DNA of 64,000 nt from Corynebacterium haematomassiliense (GTDB taxonomy: Bacteria > Actinomycetota > Actinomycetes > Mycobacteriales > Mycobacteriaceae), in the NCBI RefSeq assembly GCF_013978595.1, contig NZ_JACDTZ010000001.1:1240001-1304000 (forward strand). Direction: 5' to 3'. A program made the position numbers and the translations under genes. Below, piece by piece: positions 56,772 to 64,000 of this stretch. Numbering within the stretch: the stretch's first letter is position 1; each line of letters begins with the position of its first letter. The notes below the pieces were generated by a model. The model saw nothing but the letters and a program-made list of their open reading frames with translations, was not told where the DNA came from and made no database searches.

Positions 56772-58280
56772 TTAGGCTTCTGCACCTTTCTGGATGCGTC
56801 GGACAAGGTCGGCGTTGGGGTTGCCCTCCGGCAGGCCCAGTGGGTAGTCGCCGGTGAAGCAGGCCGCGCAGAGGTTTTCCTTGGGCTGGTTCGAGGCGGC
56901 GATCATGTCGTCGATGGGCACGAATGCCAGCGAATCCGCCCCGATCATCGTGCGGATGGACTCGGCGACCGCCTCGTCGTTGTCGGTGCGGCCATGGTTA
57001 GCGATCAGCTCGCCCGGGCTGGCGAAGTCGATGCCGTAGAAGCACGGCCACTTCACCGGCGGCGAGGCGATGCGCACGTGCACCTCCGCCGCGCCCGCCT
57101 CCCGCAGCATGCGGATCAGCTTGCGCTGCGTGTTGCCGCGCACGATGGAATCGTCCACCACCACGAGCTTTTTGCCCTCGATGACCTCGCGCACCGGGTT
57201 GAGCTTCAGGCGCAGGCCCAGCTGTCGCAGGGTGTCGGAGGGCTGGATGAACGTGCGGCCCACGTAGGCGTTTTTCATCATGCCCTGCTTGAACGGGATG
57301 CCGGACGCCTCCGCGTAGCCGATGGCGGCGGGGGTGCCGGACTCCGGCACGGGCATGACCAGGTCCGCCTCCACGGGGCTCACCTTGGACAGGCGGCGGC
57401 CGATCTCGATGCGCGAGGCGTTGACGGTCTGGCCGTCGATGACGGAGTCGGGGCGCGCCACGTAGACGTACTCGAACACGCAGTGCGCCTTCGGGGTCTC
57501 GGCGAAGCGCTCGGAGTGCACACCGGATTCATCGATGGCGACCATCTCGCCCGGCTCGATGTCGCGCACGAACGAGGCGCCGACGATGTCCAAAGCGCAG
57601 GTCTCTGAGGCGACCACCCAGCCGCCGTCGAGGCGGCCCAACGACAGCGGGCGCACGCCGTGCGGGTCGCGCGCGGCATACAACGTGTGGCCGTCGGCGA
57701 CCATGAAGCAGAAGGCGCCTTTGACGCGGGGCAGGAGTTCACGTGCGGCGTCGAGAAGCGTCTTGCCCTCGGTGACCAAATCCGCCAGCAGCGCGGAGAC
57801 CACCGCGGTGTCCGACGACGACCCCTGGCCATTGACCCCGGCCGGCGGGATGAGCTTCTTCGCAATCGCCTCGTTCTGCAACTCCACGTAGTTGACCAGG
57901 TTGCCGTTGTGCGCCAGCGCGATGTCGGTGCCGTTAGGCGAGGTGCGGAACATCGGTTGGACGTTCTCCCACGAATTGCCGCCGGCCGTGGAGTAGCGGG
58001 TATGCCCGATCGCCACGTCGCCCTGCAGCGCCTCCAGCGCGGGTTCGTCGAAGACCTGGCTGACCAGGCCGGTGTCCTTGAACACCACCAGTTTGTCCGG
58101 GTCTCCCACCGCGATGCCGGCGCCTTCCTGGCCGCGGTGCTGCAGCGCAAACAGGCCGAAGTAGCTCAGCTTGGCCACATCCTCGCCCGGCGCCCAGACG
58201 CCGAACACGCCGCACTCGTCGCGCGGGGTGTCGCTATCGATGTCGAAGTCCTGACTTGGTTTAGGGCTCTCCGTAAGCAC
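56772..58280 (-). CDS. purF: Amidophosphoribosyltransferase
   Basis: First step of purine synthesis: PRPP and glutamine to phosphoribosylamine. The protein is 502 residues. After a propeptide of about 20 residues the catalytic Cys follows in RDECGVFGVWA. The PRPP loop is LVVVDDSIVRGNTQRKLIRM, and the Fe-S cluster Cys residues are at CFYGIDF and NLCAACFTGDY. GTG 58280 was chosen: TACAGT lies exactly 7 nt upstream (58288-58293), making a leaderless mRNA. Longer starts (GTG at 58304 or 58289) lie in or before this hexamer. Confidence 0.95.
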   Translation of the reverse strand: MLTESPKPSQDFDIDSDTPRDECGVFGVWAPGEDVAKLSYFGLFALQHRGQEGAGIAVGDPDKLVVFKDTGLVSQVFDEPALEALQGDVAIGHTRYSTAGGNSWENVQPMFRTSPNGTDIALAHNGNLVNYVELQNEAIAKKLIPPAGVNGQGSSSDTAVVSALLADLVTEGKTLLDAARELLPRVKGAFCFMVADGHTLYAARDPHGVRPLSLGRLDGGWVVASETCALDIVGASFVRDIEPGEMVAIDESGVHSERFAETPKAHCVFEYVYVARPDSVIDGQTVNASRIEIGRRLSKVSPVEADLVMPVPESGTPAAIGYAEASGIPFKQGMMKNAYVGRTFIQPSDTLRQLGLRLKLNPVREVIEGKKLVVVDDSIVRGNTQRKLIRMLREAGAAEVHVRIASPPVKWPCFYGIDFASPGELIANHGRTDNDEAVAESIRTMIGADSLAFVPIDDMIAASNQPKENLCAACFTGDYPLGLPEGNPNADLVRRIQKGAEA

Positions 58281-58304
58281 GCCCCTCACTGTATCCGAGT
58301 CCAC

Positions 58305-58685
58305 TCAGCGCAGCGCAATCACGGGAAGACCGGCGGCGATTTCGGCGGCGCGGGACCCGGAGGCGTCGATAGTCCCCCGCTTCAGCTCCTCGTCGAAACT
58401 GGTCAGCCCGGTGGCAAGCCGCAGCCAGGTCTCGGGGTTCATCTCCACCACGTTCGGCGGGGTGCCGCGCGTGTGCCGCGGGCCCTCGACGCATTGCACC
58501 GCCACAAATGGCGGCACGCGCAGCTCCACCGAGTGGCCCGGGAGCTCTTCGGCGAGGGTGCGCGCGGTGCGCCTGCAAGCATTTGCAAGCTCGCTTCTCG
58601 ACGGCTCCGCTGCCCCACCCTCCAGCCACCCAGCCACCTGCTGGATCGCCTCACGTGTCAGCGCCGGGTCTTGTTTCTGCACCAT
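58305..58685 (-). CDS. Sterol carrier (SCP2-like) family protein
   Basis: A 126-residue small protein of the actinobacterial sterol carrier family, with HSVELRVPPFVAVQCVEGPRHTRGTPPNVVEMNPETWLRLATG in the middle and GTIDASGSRAAEIAAGLPVIAL at the end. The lipid ligand is unknown. The ATG at 58685 has TAATAT 8 nt upstream. It lies between purF and a divergent thioesterase gene with overlapping -10 regions. Confidence 0.78.
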   Translation of the reverse strand: MVQKQDPALTREAIQQVAGWLEGGAAEPSRSELANACRRTARTLAEELPGHSVELRVPPFVAVQCVEGPRHTRGTPPNVVEMNPETWLRLATGLTSFDEELKRGTIDASGSRAAEIAAGLPVIALR

Positions 58686-58693
58686 GACGCCCC

Positions 58694-58703
58694 ATATTAA
58701 GGT
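58694..58703. promoter_or_regulatory. Overlapping bidirectional -10 for the sterol-carrier and thioesterase genes
   Basis: ATATTAAGGT contains TAATAT on the minus strand (8 nt from the sterol-carrier ATG) and TATTAA or TAAGGT on the plus strand (9 or 6 nt from the thioesterase ATG). The two start codons are 24 bp apart. Confidence 0.45.
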
Positions 58704-58709
58704 GGCCCC

Positions 58710-59717
58710 ATGCCGAATACCCCCGTCGCCGCCGAGCGCTCCCCGTCCGTGACCCTGCGATTCATGGCCTCCCCCACCGACGTGCTGCACCACGGCGCAC
58801 AAGGTGTCTCCGGCGGCCGCGTGCTGGAGTGGATCGATAAAGCCGCCTACGCCTGCGCCGCGCAGTGGTCCGCCACCTACTGCGTCACCGCCTACGTGGG
58901 CCACATCCACTTCACCCGCCCCATCCCCTCGGGCCACATCGTGGAGGTGCGCTCCCGCATCGCCATGACCGGGCGGTCCTCCATGCACATCGTCAACGAG
59001 GTGCTCTCCGCCGACCCCCGCGAGGGCGTGTTCACCCGCGCCTGCGACTGCCTGGTCGTGTTCGTGGCCAAGGACCCCGACACCGGCAAGTCCATGGCCG
59101 TGCCGTCGTTCGTGCCGACGGACGACGAGGAGCGCCGCGTCGCCGAAGCCGCCAAGTCGCGTATCGGGCTGCGCCAGGCCATCGAATCCGAGATGGAGGC
59201 GCAAACCTACACCGACGACTCCACCGCACCGCGCATCGTGCACCGCTTCATGGCTAAGCCCACCGACGTGAACTGGGGCGGCAACGTCCACGGCGGCACC
59301 GCCATGGAATGGATCGACGAGGCCGGCCTGGCGTGCACCATGGAGTGGTCCGGCGAGCGCACCGTGGCGGTCTACGCCGGCGGCATCCGCTTCTACCACC
59401 CCGTGCACATCGGCGACCTGATCGAGGTGGACGCGCGCATCACCCGCACCGACTCGCGCTCCATCCACACCTCGGTGCACCTGCGCGCCGGCGACCCGCG
59501 CGGCGGGCGGGACAACCTGAAGGACGCCATCCACGCCACGTTCACCTACATCGGCATCGACATCGACGGCAACCCCCTGCCGGCGCGCAAGTTCACCCCG
59601 GTCACCGAGGAGGACCAGCGCCTCTGGGAGCACACCCAGACGCTCAAGGACCTGCGCGGGCAGTACGAGCCGGTGCCGCTGGTCCAGCCGCTGCCGCCGG
59701 TGCAGCGCACGTCCTAG
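58710..59717 (+). CDS. Double-hotdog acyl-CoA thioesterase
   Basis: A 335-residue protein made of two hotdog domains. The first is about residues 15-150 (LRFMASPTDVLHHGAQGVSGGRVLEWIDKAAYACA). The second is about 175-300 (HRFMAKPTDVNWGGNVHGGTAMEWIDEAGLACTMEW). Both have the FMxxPTDV...GG..LEWID pattern of YciA/BFIT-type acyl-CoA thioesterases. It hydrolyses fatty acyl-CoAs, but the chain length is unknown. Only the second repeat has the usual N-x-x-G-x-x-H-G stretch (NWGGNVHGG). In the first, this is HHGAQGVSGG, so one site may be inactive. Confidence 0.9.
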   Translation: MPNTPVAAERSPSVTLRFMASPTDVLHHGAQGVSGGRVLEWIDKAAYACAAQWSATYCVTAYVGHIHFTRPIPSGHIVEVRSRIAMTGRSSMHIVNEVLSADPREGVFTRACDCLVVFVAKDPDTGKSMAVPSFVPTDDEERRVAEAAKSRIGLRQAIESEMEAQTYTDDSTAPRIVHRFMAKPTDVNWGGNVHGGTAMEWIDEAGLACTMEWSGERTVAVYAGGIRFYHPVHIGDLIEVDARITRTDSRSIHTSVHLRAGDPRGGRDNLKDAIHATFTYIGIDIDGNPLPARKFTPVTEEDQRLWEHTQTLKDLRGQYEPVPLVQPLPPVQRTS

Positions 59718-59738
59718 GTTTTTTCCGGCCCCGTATAT

Positions 59739-59782
59739 GCGTTTGGGGAATGTGGCAAATATTTGCCACATTCCCCAAACGC
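59739..59782. repeat. Perfect 44-bp palindrome between convergent genes
   Basis: The 22-bp arm starting GCGTTTGGGGAATGTGGC (59739-59760) is followed at once by its exact complement (59761-59782), with no spacer. It lies between the thioesterase stop and the purL stop. It could form a long hairpin on either strand, but no T run follows, so the termination role is unproven. Confidence 0.85.
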
Positions 59783-59806
59783 TTAGTTGGTGGTCGCGCT
59801 AGACCG

Positions 59807-62083
59807 CTAGACCGCCGCGTTCGGCGCCGTTGCGGCCGCGAAGTGCGACGGCATGGTCGCCGCCCACGCGCCGGCGAGCTCCGCCACCTGGATCTCCTGG
59901 CCGGCCACGCGCAGCACGCCGTCGTTAGTCGTCTCGCCCAGCACGGCAACCGGGATGCCCGCGGAGTTCGCTCGCTCCACGGCGGCCTCTGCGCGGTCGC
60001 TGGTCACGGCGACCAGGACGCGGGAGGCGGACTCGGAGAACAGCGCGGTGAACGCGTCGGCGTGCACGCCGTCCAGGTTCAGCTCCGCGCCCTTGTCGGA
60101 GCCGAGCAGCAGCTCGAACACCGCCTGGGACAGGCCGCCCTCGGACAGGTCGTGCGCGGCCGCGATGCCCGCGGCGTTGCCGGCGAAGAACTCCGCCAGA
60201 CGCGCCTCGTTGGCCAGGTCCACCTGCGGCGGCAGGCCGGCCAGGCCCGCGCCGGAGATGTCCTGCCACACGGAACCGCCGAACTCGTCCTTGGTCTCGC
60301 CCAGCAGGATCAGGGTGTACTGCTCGTCCGCGGACGGCAGCGCGTGCGGGATCGACTTCTCCACGTCCTCCATCACACCCAGCACGCCGACCACGGGGGT
60401 GGGCAGGATCGGCGTCTCGCCGGTCTGGTTGTAGAACGACACGTTGCCGCCGGAGACTGGGATGGCGAGTTCAGCGGAGCCGTCGGCAAGCCCATGCACT
60501 GCCTCGCGGAACTGCCACATCACATCCGGGTTTTCCGGGGAGCCGAAGTTGAGGCAGTTGGTCACCGCGACCGGGGTGGCGCCGGTGACGGCGACGTTGC
60601 GGTACGCCTCCGCGAGCGCCAGGCGCGCGCCCATGTTCGGGTCGAGGTATGTGTAGCGGCCCGACGCGTCAGCGGAGACGGCCACGCCGCGGTTGGTTTC
60701 CTCGTTGATGCGCAGCACGCCGGAGTTGGAGTACTTGGCCTGCACGGTGTTGCCGCGCACGTAGCGGTCGTACTGCTCGGTGATGAAGTCGCGGGAGCAC
60801 AGCGCGGGCGATGCGACCATCTTCAGCCATGCGTCTTTCAGGTCGCTTGGCTTCTCGACGTCACCTCCGGCCTGCACACCGTCCTGCCACTCCGGACGCG
60901 CGTAGGGACGCTCGTAGACCGGGCCCTCATCGATAGTTGACGGCGGGGCGTCCACCACGAGCTCGCCGTTGTGGAACACCTGCAGACGGTCCGCGTCCGA
61001 GGTGACCTCGCCGATGACGGACGCGAGCACGTCCCACTTGGCGCAGATTTCCATGAACTTATCCACGTCCTCCGGCGCCACAACCGCGCACATGCGCTCC
61101 TGGGACTCGGAGGCGAGGATCTCCGCGGCGGACATGTTCTCTGCGCGCAGGGGCACGTTGTCCAGGTTGACGGTCATGCCGCCGTCGCCGGACGCCGCCA
61201 GCTCGGAGGTGGCGCAGGACAGGCCGCCGCCGCCGAGGTCCTGGATGCCCTCGACCACGCCGGCTGCGTACAGCTCGAGGCAGCACTCGATGAGGACCTT
61301 CTCCGCGAACGGGTCGCCCACCTGCACGGCCGGCAGCTTGCGCTCCTCGCCTTCCTCGAAAGTGGCGGAGCCCAGCACGGACACGCCGCCGATGCCGTCG
61401 AGGCCGGTGCGGGAGCCGAACAGGATGACCTTGTTGCCGGTGCCGGAGGCGAACGCCAGGTGGAGGTCCTCCACTTTCAGCGTGCCCACGCACAGCGCGT
61501 TGACCAGCGGGTTGCCCGCGTATGCGGGGTCGAAGACGGTCTCGCCGCCGATGTTGGGCAGGCCCAGGCAGTTGCCGTAGCCGCCGATGCCGTGGACCAC
61601 GCCCGGTAGGACACGTTTGGTGTCTTCAGCGTCGATAGGCCCGAAGCGCAGCTGGTCCATCACGGCGATCGGGCGCGCGCCCATGGCCATGATGTCGCGG
61701 ACGATGCCGCCGACGCCGGTGGCCGCGCCCTGGTACGGCTCCACGAAGGAGGGGTGGTTGTGGCTTTCCACGCGGAAGGTCACCGCGTCGCCGCCGCCGA
61801 TGTCCACCACGCCGGCGTTCTCGCCGATGCCGGCGAGGATCTTCGACGCCATCTCCTCGGTCATGGTCTGGCCGAAGTAGCGCAGGTGCGTTTTGGAGGA
61901 CTTGTAGGAGCAGTGCTCGGACCACATCACGGAGTACAGCGTCAGCTCCGCGTCGGTAGGCCTGCGGCCCAGAATGGCCTTGATCTTGGCGTACTCGTCG
62001 TCCTTCAGGCCCAGCTCGGCGTACGGCTGCTCGAGCTCCGGGGTGTCGAAGGCGTTGTCGACGGTGTCGTTGTGCACGGTCAT
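59807..62083 (-). CDS. purL: Phosphoribosylformylglycinamidine synthase subunit PurL
   Basis: The ATP-dependent FGAM synthase part, 758 residues, the small multi-subunit type. Motifs: [17 protein letters not shown] near the start, [32 protein letters not shown], and the second half [12 protein letters not shown] and [18 protein letters not shown]. It works with PurQ (glutaminase) and PurS. 7 bp after purQ on the same strand. Confidence 0.97.
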   Translation of the reverse strand: MTVHNDTVDNAFDTPELEQPYAELGLKDDEYAKIKAILGRRPTDAELTLYSVMWSEHCSYKSSKTHLRYFGQTMTEEMASKILAGIGENAGVVDIGGGDAVTFRVESHNHPSFVEPYQGAATGVGGIVRDIMAMGARPIAVMDQLRFGPIDAEDTKRVLPGVVHGIGGYGNCLGLPNIGGETVFDPAYAGNPLVNALCVGTLKVEDLHLAFASGTGNKVILFGSRTGLDGIGGVSVLGSATFEEGEERKLPAVQVGDPFAEKVLIECCLELYAAGVVEGIQDLGGGGLSCATSELAASGDGGMTVNLDNVPLRAENMSAAEILASESQERMCAVVAPEDVDKFMEICAKWDVLASVIGEVTSDADRLQVFHNGELVVDAPPSTIDEGPVYERPYARPEWQDGVQAGGDVEKPSDLKDAWLKMVASPALCSRDFITEQYDRYVRGNTVQAKYSNSGVLRINEETNRGVAVSADASGRYTYLDPNMGARLALAEAYRNVAVTGATPVAVTNCLNFGSPENPDVMWQFREAVHGLADGSAELAIPVSGGNVSFYNQTGETPILPTPVVGVLGVMEDVEKSIPHALPSADEQYTLILLGETKDEFGGSVWQDISGAGLAGLPPQVDLANEARLAEFFAGNAAGIAAAHDLSEGGLSQAVFELLLGSDKGAELNLDGVHADAFTALFSESASRVLVAVTSDRAEAAVERANSAGIPVAVLGETTNDGVLRVAGQEIQVAELAGAWAATMPSHFAAATAPNAAV

Positions 62084-62090
62084 TTCGGGT

Positions 62091-62765
62091 CTACGCTCCG
62101 ATCTTCGAAATCGCGTCGATGGCGGAAGTGAACAGGCCGAGACCGTCCGTGGACGGGCCGGTCAGCGTCTCAATGGCGTGCTCCGGGTGAGGCATGAGGC
62201 CGACCACGCGGCCGGTCTCGTTGGTCACGCCGGCGATGCCGTTGACAGAGCCGTTGAAGTTGTCCGTGTAGCGGAACACCACACGGCCCTCCTTCTCCAG
62301 CGCCTCAATGGTCTCCGGGGCGGCCTGGAAACGGCCTTCGCCGTGCTTGGCGGGCACGTAGATGCGCTCGCCCAGCTGGCTAGTCCACGCAGTGCCGGTG
62401 TTCTCCACCTCGAGGTAGGTGTCCACGCAGTGGAAATTCAGGCCCTGGTTGCGGGTCAGCGCGCCCGGCAGCAGGCCAGTCTCGGTGAGGATCTGGAAGC
62501 CGTTGCAGATGCCGAGCACCGGCATGCCCTTCTTGGCGGCCTCAACGACGGCACCCATCATCGGCGCCTGCGCGGCGATCGCGCCGGAGCGCAGGTAGTC
62601 GCCGTAGGAGAAGCCGCCCGGGACGACGACCGCGTCCACGCCGGTGAGGTCATCGTCCGCGTGCCACAGCTGGCGCGGTTCGGCACCGGCGAGACGGACG
62701 GCGCGCAGCGCGTCGACGTCGTCAAGCGTGCCCGGAAAAGTAATGACTCCGATAGTTGCGCTCAT
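62091..62765 (-). CDS. purQ: Phosphoribosylformylglycinamidine synthase subunit PurQ (glutaminase)
   Basis: Class I glutamine amidotransferase that feeds ammonia to PurL. The protein is 224 residues. The nucleophile is in [20 protein letters not shown] (Cys about 86). The oxyanion-type [18 protein letters not shown] precedes it, and the His-x-Glu end is [11 protein letters not shown]. Its start overlaps the purS stop (ATGA, 4 bp), so they are translationally coupled. Confidence 0.97.
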   Translation of the reverse strand: MSATIGVITFPGTLDDVDALRAVRLAGAEPRQLWHADDDLTGVDAVVVPGGFSYGDYLRSGAIAAQAPMMGAVVEAAKKGMPVLGICNGFQILTETGLLPGALTRNQGLNFHCVDTYLEVENTGTAWTSQLGERIYVPAKHGEGRFQAAPETIEALEKEGRVVFRYTDNFNGSVNGIAGVTNETGRVVGLMPHPEHAIETLTGPSTDGLGLFTSAIDAISKIGA

Positions 62766-62992
62766 CGCACAACCTCGAAGTCCTCGATAACAGTGTTGGT
62801 CAGCAGCGTTTCAGCCATGCGCTTCAGCTCGGCGTCGGAGACCGAATCATCCACCTCAATTTCAAAGCGCTTGCCCTGGCGGACGTCGGTCACCCCCTCG
62901 ACTCCGATCCGGCCCAGTGCGCGGAGCACCGCCTGACCCTGCGGATCAAGAATTTCGGCCTTGGGCATGACATTAACGACGACTCGTGCCAT
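62762..62992 (-). CDS. purS: Phosphoribosylformylglycinamidine synthase subunit PurS
   Basis: A 76-residue structural subunit that connects PurQ and PurL. The sequence [25 protein letters not shown] and the later [11 protein letters not shown] are typical. An AAGGATTCTC signal precedes the ATG. First gene of purSQL. The upstream stretch 62993-63213 has no recognisable element beyond a short A-rich segment. Confidence 0.95.
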   Translation of the reverse strand: MARVVVNVMPKAEILDPQGQAVLRALGRIGVEGVTDVRQGKRFEIEVDDSVSDAELKRMAETLLTNTVIEDFEVVR

Positions 62993-63213
62993 GAGAATCC
63001 TTCACGTTTCGGGAGGTTGATCGACCTTTGCGGTACGCGCGTCAGTATATCGGACGCCCCGACACGGCCCGAAACCCTAGCTGACCGGCAAAAAGTGAAC
63101 GAATGGTGAATTCTCAGAAAATCCTGCCATCTCGCCGAGCGCAATCTGAGAAGGGCAGTTAGTTTGTTTTTGCTATTACCCATCTTCCCTTCAGTTTCTC
63201 CCGAGAGGTCACC

Positions 63214-64000
63214 ATGCCCACTTCCCGCAAGAGCCTCGGTGCCGCGTTCGCAATCGCGTTGGCCGCAGGCACCGTGTCCGTCGTCGCCCCGACTGCGTCT
63301 GCAGCCCCGGACGGTTCCAATGTCGTCATCAACGAGGTCTACGGCGGTGGCGGCAACAAGGGTGCGACGTACACCCACGATTTCGTCGAACTGTACAACC
63401 CGACTGACCAAGAGATCGATCTCGAAGGCTGGACGGTTGACCAGTGCGCCAAAGGTGGCTCCTGCCACGGCAAGGCCACCCTCACAGGCAAGATTCCTGC
63501 GGGCGGCTACTTCTTGATCCAAGGCGCGCAGGGTAGCGGTGGTACGAAAGCGCTTCCCTCCCCGAATCATGCGGAGGATTCCCTGGCGTATAGCGGTACG
63601 GACGCCATTGCGTATCTCAAGGACGCAGCTGGCGAAACGGTTGATCTCGTTGGCTGGGGTAGCGCCAACAAATTCGAGGGTACTGCTGCACCAAGCACCA
63701 CCAACAAGACTTCCGTCCAGCGCAAGGAAGATGGCAAAGACACCGACAATAACGCCCAGGACTTCTTCACTGGTGCCCCTACCCCTGGTTCTGCGAACGG
63801 AAAGCCTCCCGCTGAGACGGCACCGGAGGATCCAGCAGATCCGGCGCCTCAGCCCGAGCAGCCGCAGCCGCAGCCGGGTGAGATTACCCCGATCGCTGAG
63901 ATCCAGGGCACCGGCGCTAAGTCTCCGCTGAAAGGTAAGACGGTGACCACCGAAGGCGTCGTCACGGCGGTGTATGACGAAGGTGGCAAGAAAGGCTTCT
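63214..64000 (+). CDS. Secreted lamin-tail-domain nuclease, N-terminal part (cut by window edge)
   Basis: 262 codons are in the window. A Sec signal peptide of about 31 residues ends in PTASAAP. A lamin-tail domain follows (about 35-160): VVINEVYGGGGNKGATYTHDFVELYNPTD, LEGWTVDQCAKG, ETVDLVGWGSANKFEG. Then come a Pro/Glu/Gln-rich linker and the start of an OB-fold module (ITPIAEIQGTGAKSPLKGKTVTTEGVVTAVYD). This order is the one found in ExeM/NucH-type secreted endonucleases, whose exonuclease-endonuclease-phosphatase domain would follow past the edge. A CGAGAGG site precedes the ATG. Confidence 0.85.
   Translation, partial: MPTSRKSLGAAFAIALAAGTVSVVAPTASAAPDGSNVVINEVYGGGGNKGATYTHDFVELYNPTDQEIDLEGWTVDQCAKGGSCHGKATLTGKIPAGGYFLIQGAQGSGGTKALPSPNHAEDSLAYSGTDAIAYLKDAAGETVDLVGWGSANKFEGTAAPSTTNKTSVQRKEDGKDTDNNAQDFFTGAPTPGSANGKPPAETAPEDPADPAPQPEQPQPQPGEITPIAEIQGTGAKSPLKGKTVTTEGVVTAVYDEGGKKGF

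Overview
The window is a high-GC actinobacterial chromosome segment, almost certainly Corynebacterium. The basis is mycothiol synthase, a RamA-type acetate regulator next to cysK/cysE, a class Ib nrdHIE set with a GntR1-like regulator between nrdE and nrdF, DUF2017/DUF3073/LmeA-family proteins, and an rrn operon with no tRNA in the 16S-23S spacer. From memory, the gene order (ctaD-nrdF-gntR-nrdE-nrdI-nrdH-nadE ... pgm ... crcB ... ramA-cysK-cysE ... CoA-transferase ... phoU-pstBACS-mshD ... purM-purF-purL-purQ) follows the C. glutamicum backbone. The species cannot be named from the sequence alone.

Layout. 1-5.5 kb: a cut-off rhomboid-type membrane protein, DUF2017, clpS divergent from pncB, a DinG/XPD-type helicase and a PTH2-type peptidyl-tRNA hydrolase. 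5.5-13 kb: ctaD, the ribonucleotide reductase genes nrdF and nrdHIE (two NrdR-box-like palindromes upstream of nrdH), a FadR/GntR regulator and a cysteine-free rpmJ. 13-19 kb: nadE, a small acidic protein, fructosamine kinase, ogt, an EF-hand-like lipoprotein, two identical tRNA-Ala genes, a DsbA-like/MauE-like pair and pgm. 19-25.6 kb: an alanine/glycine symporter, four tandem crcB fluoride-channel genes and a MacB/FtsX-type ABC exporter. 25.6-32.2 kb: a degenerate repeat array, then a complete rrn operon on the minus strand (16S-23S-5S).

32.2-38.6 kb: murA (active-site Cys replaced by Asp), ramA, cysK, an IS3-like element that separates cysK from cysE, cysE and a small GNAT protein. 38.6-43 kb: tRNA genes (Phe, Asp, Asp, Glu, Lys), a short UvrA-like ABC ATPase lying between the two identical tRNA-Asp genes, a protein of unknown function and a ZIP transporter. 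43-51 kb: acetyl/succinyl-CoA transferase, dusB, phoU and pstSCAB. 51-59.8 kb: mshD, an LmeA-like protein, a nitrobindin-like protein, pabC/ygfZ, DUF3073, purM, purF, a sterol-carrier-family protein and a double-hotdog thioesterase. 59.8-64 kb: purL-purQ-purS and the start of a secreted lamin-tail-domain nuclease.

A pattern runs through the window. At least nineteen genes have a TAnnnT hexamer 7 or 8 nt before the start codon, the arrangement expected for leaderless mRNAs. In two divergent pairs the two -10 hexamers overlap in an intergenic gap of 22-24 bp. Other notable structures are the two-pair crcB cluster whose second pair has lost its Phe-box residues, the nested inverted repeats and Cys-rich insertion of the IS element, the five-unit repeat array next to the rrn terminator, and a perfect 44-bp palindrome between the thioesterase gene and purL.
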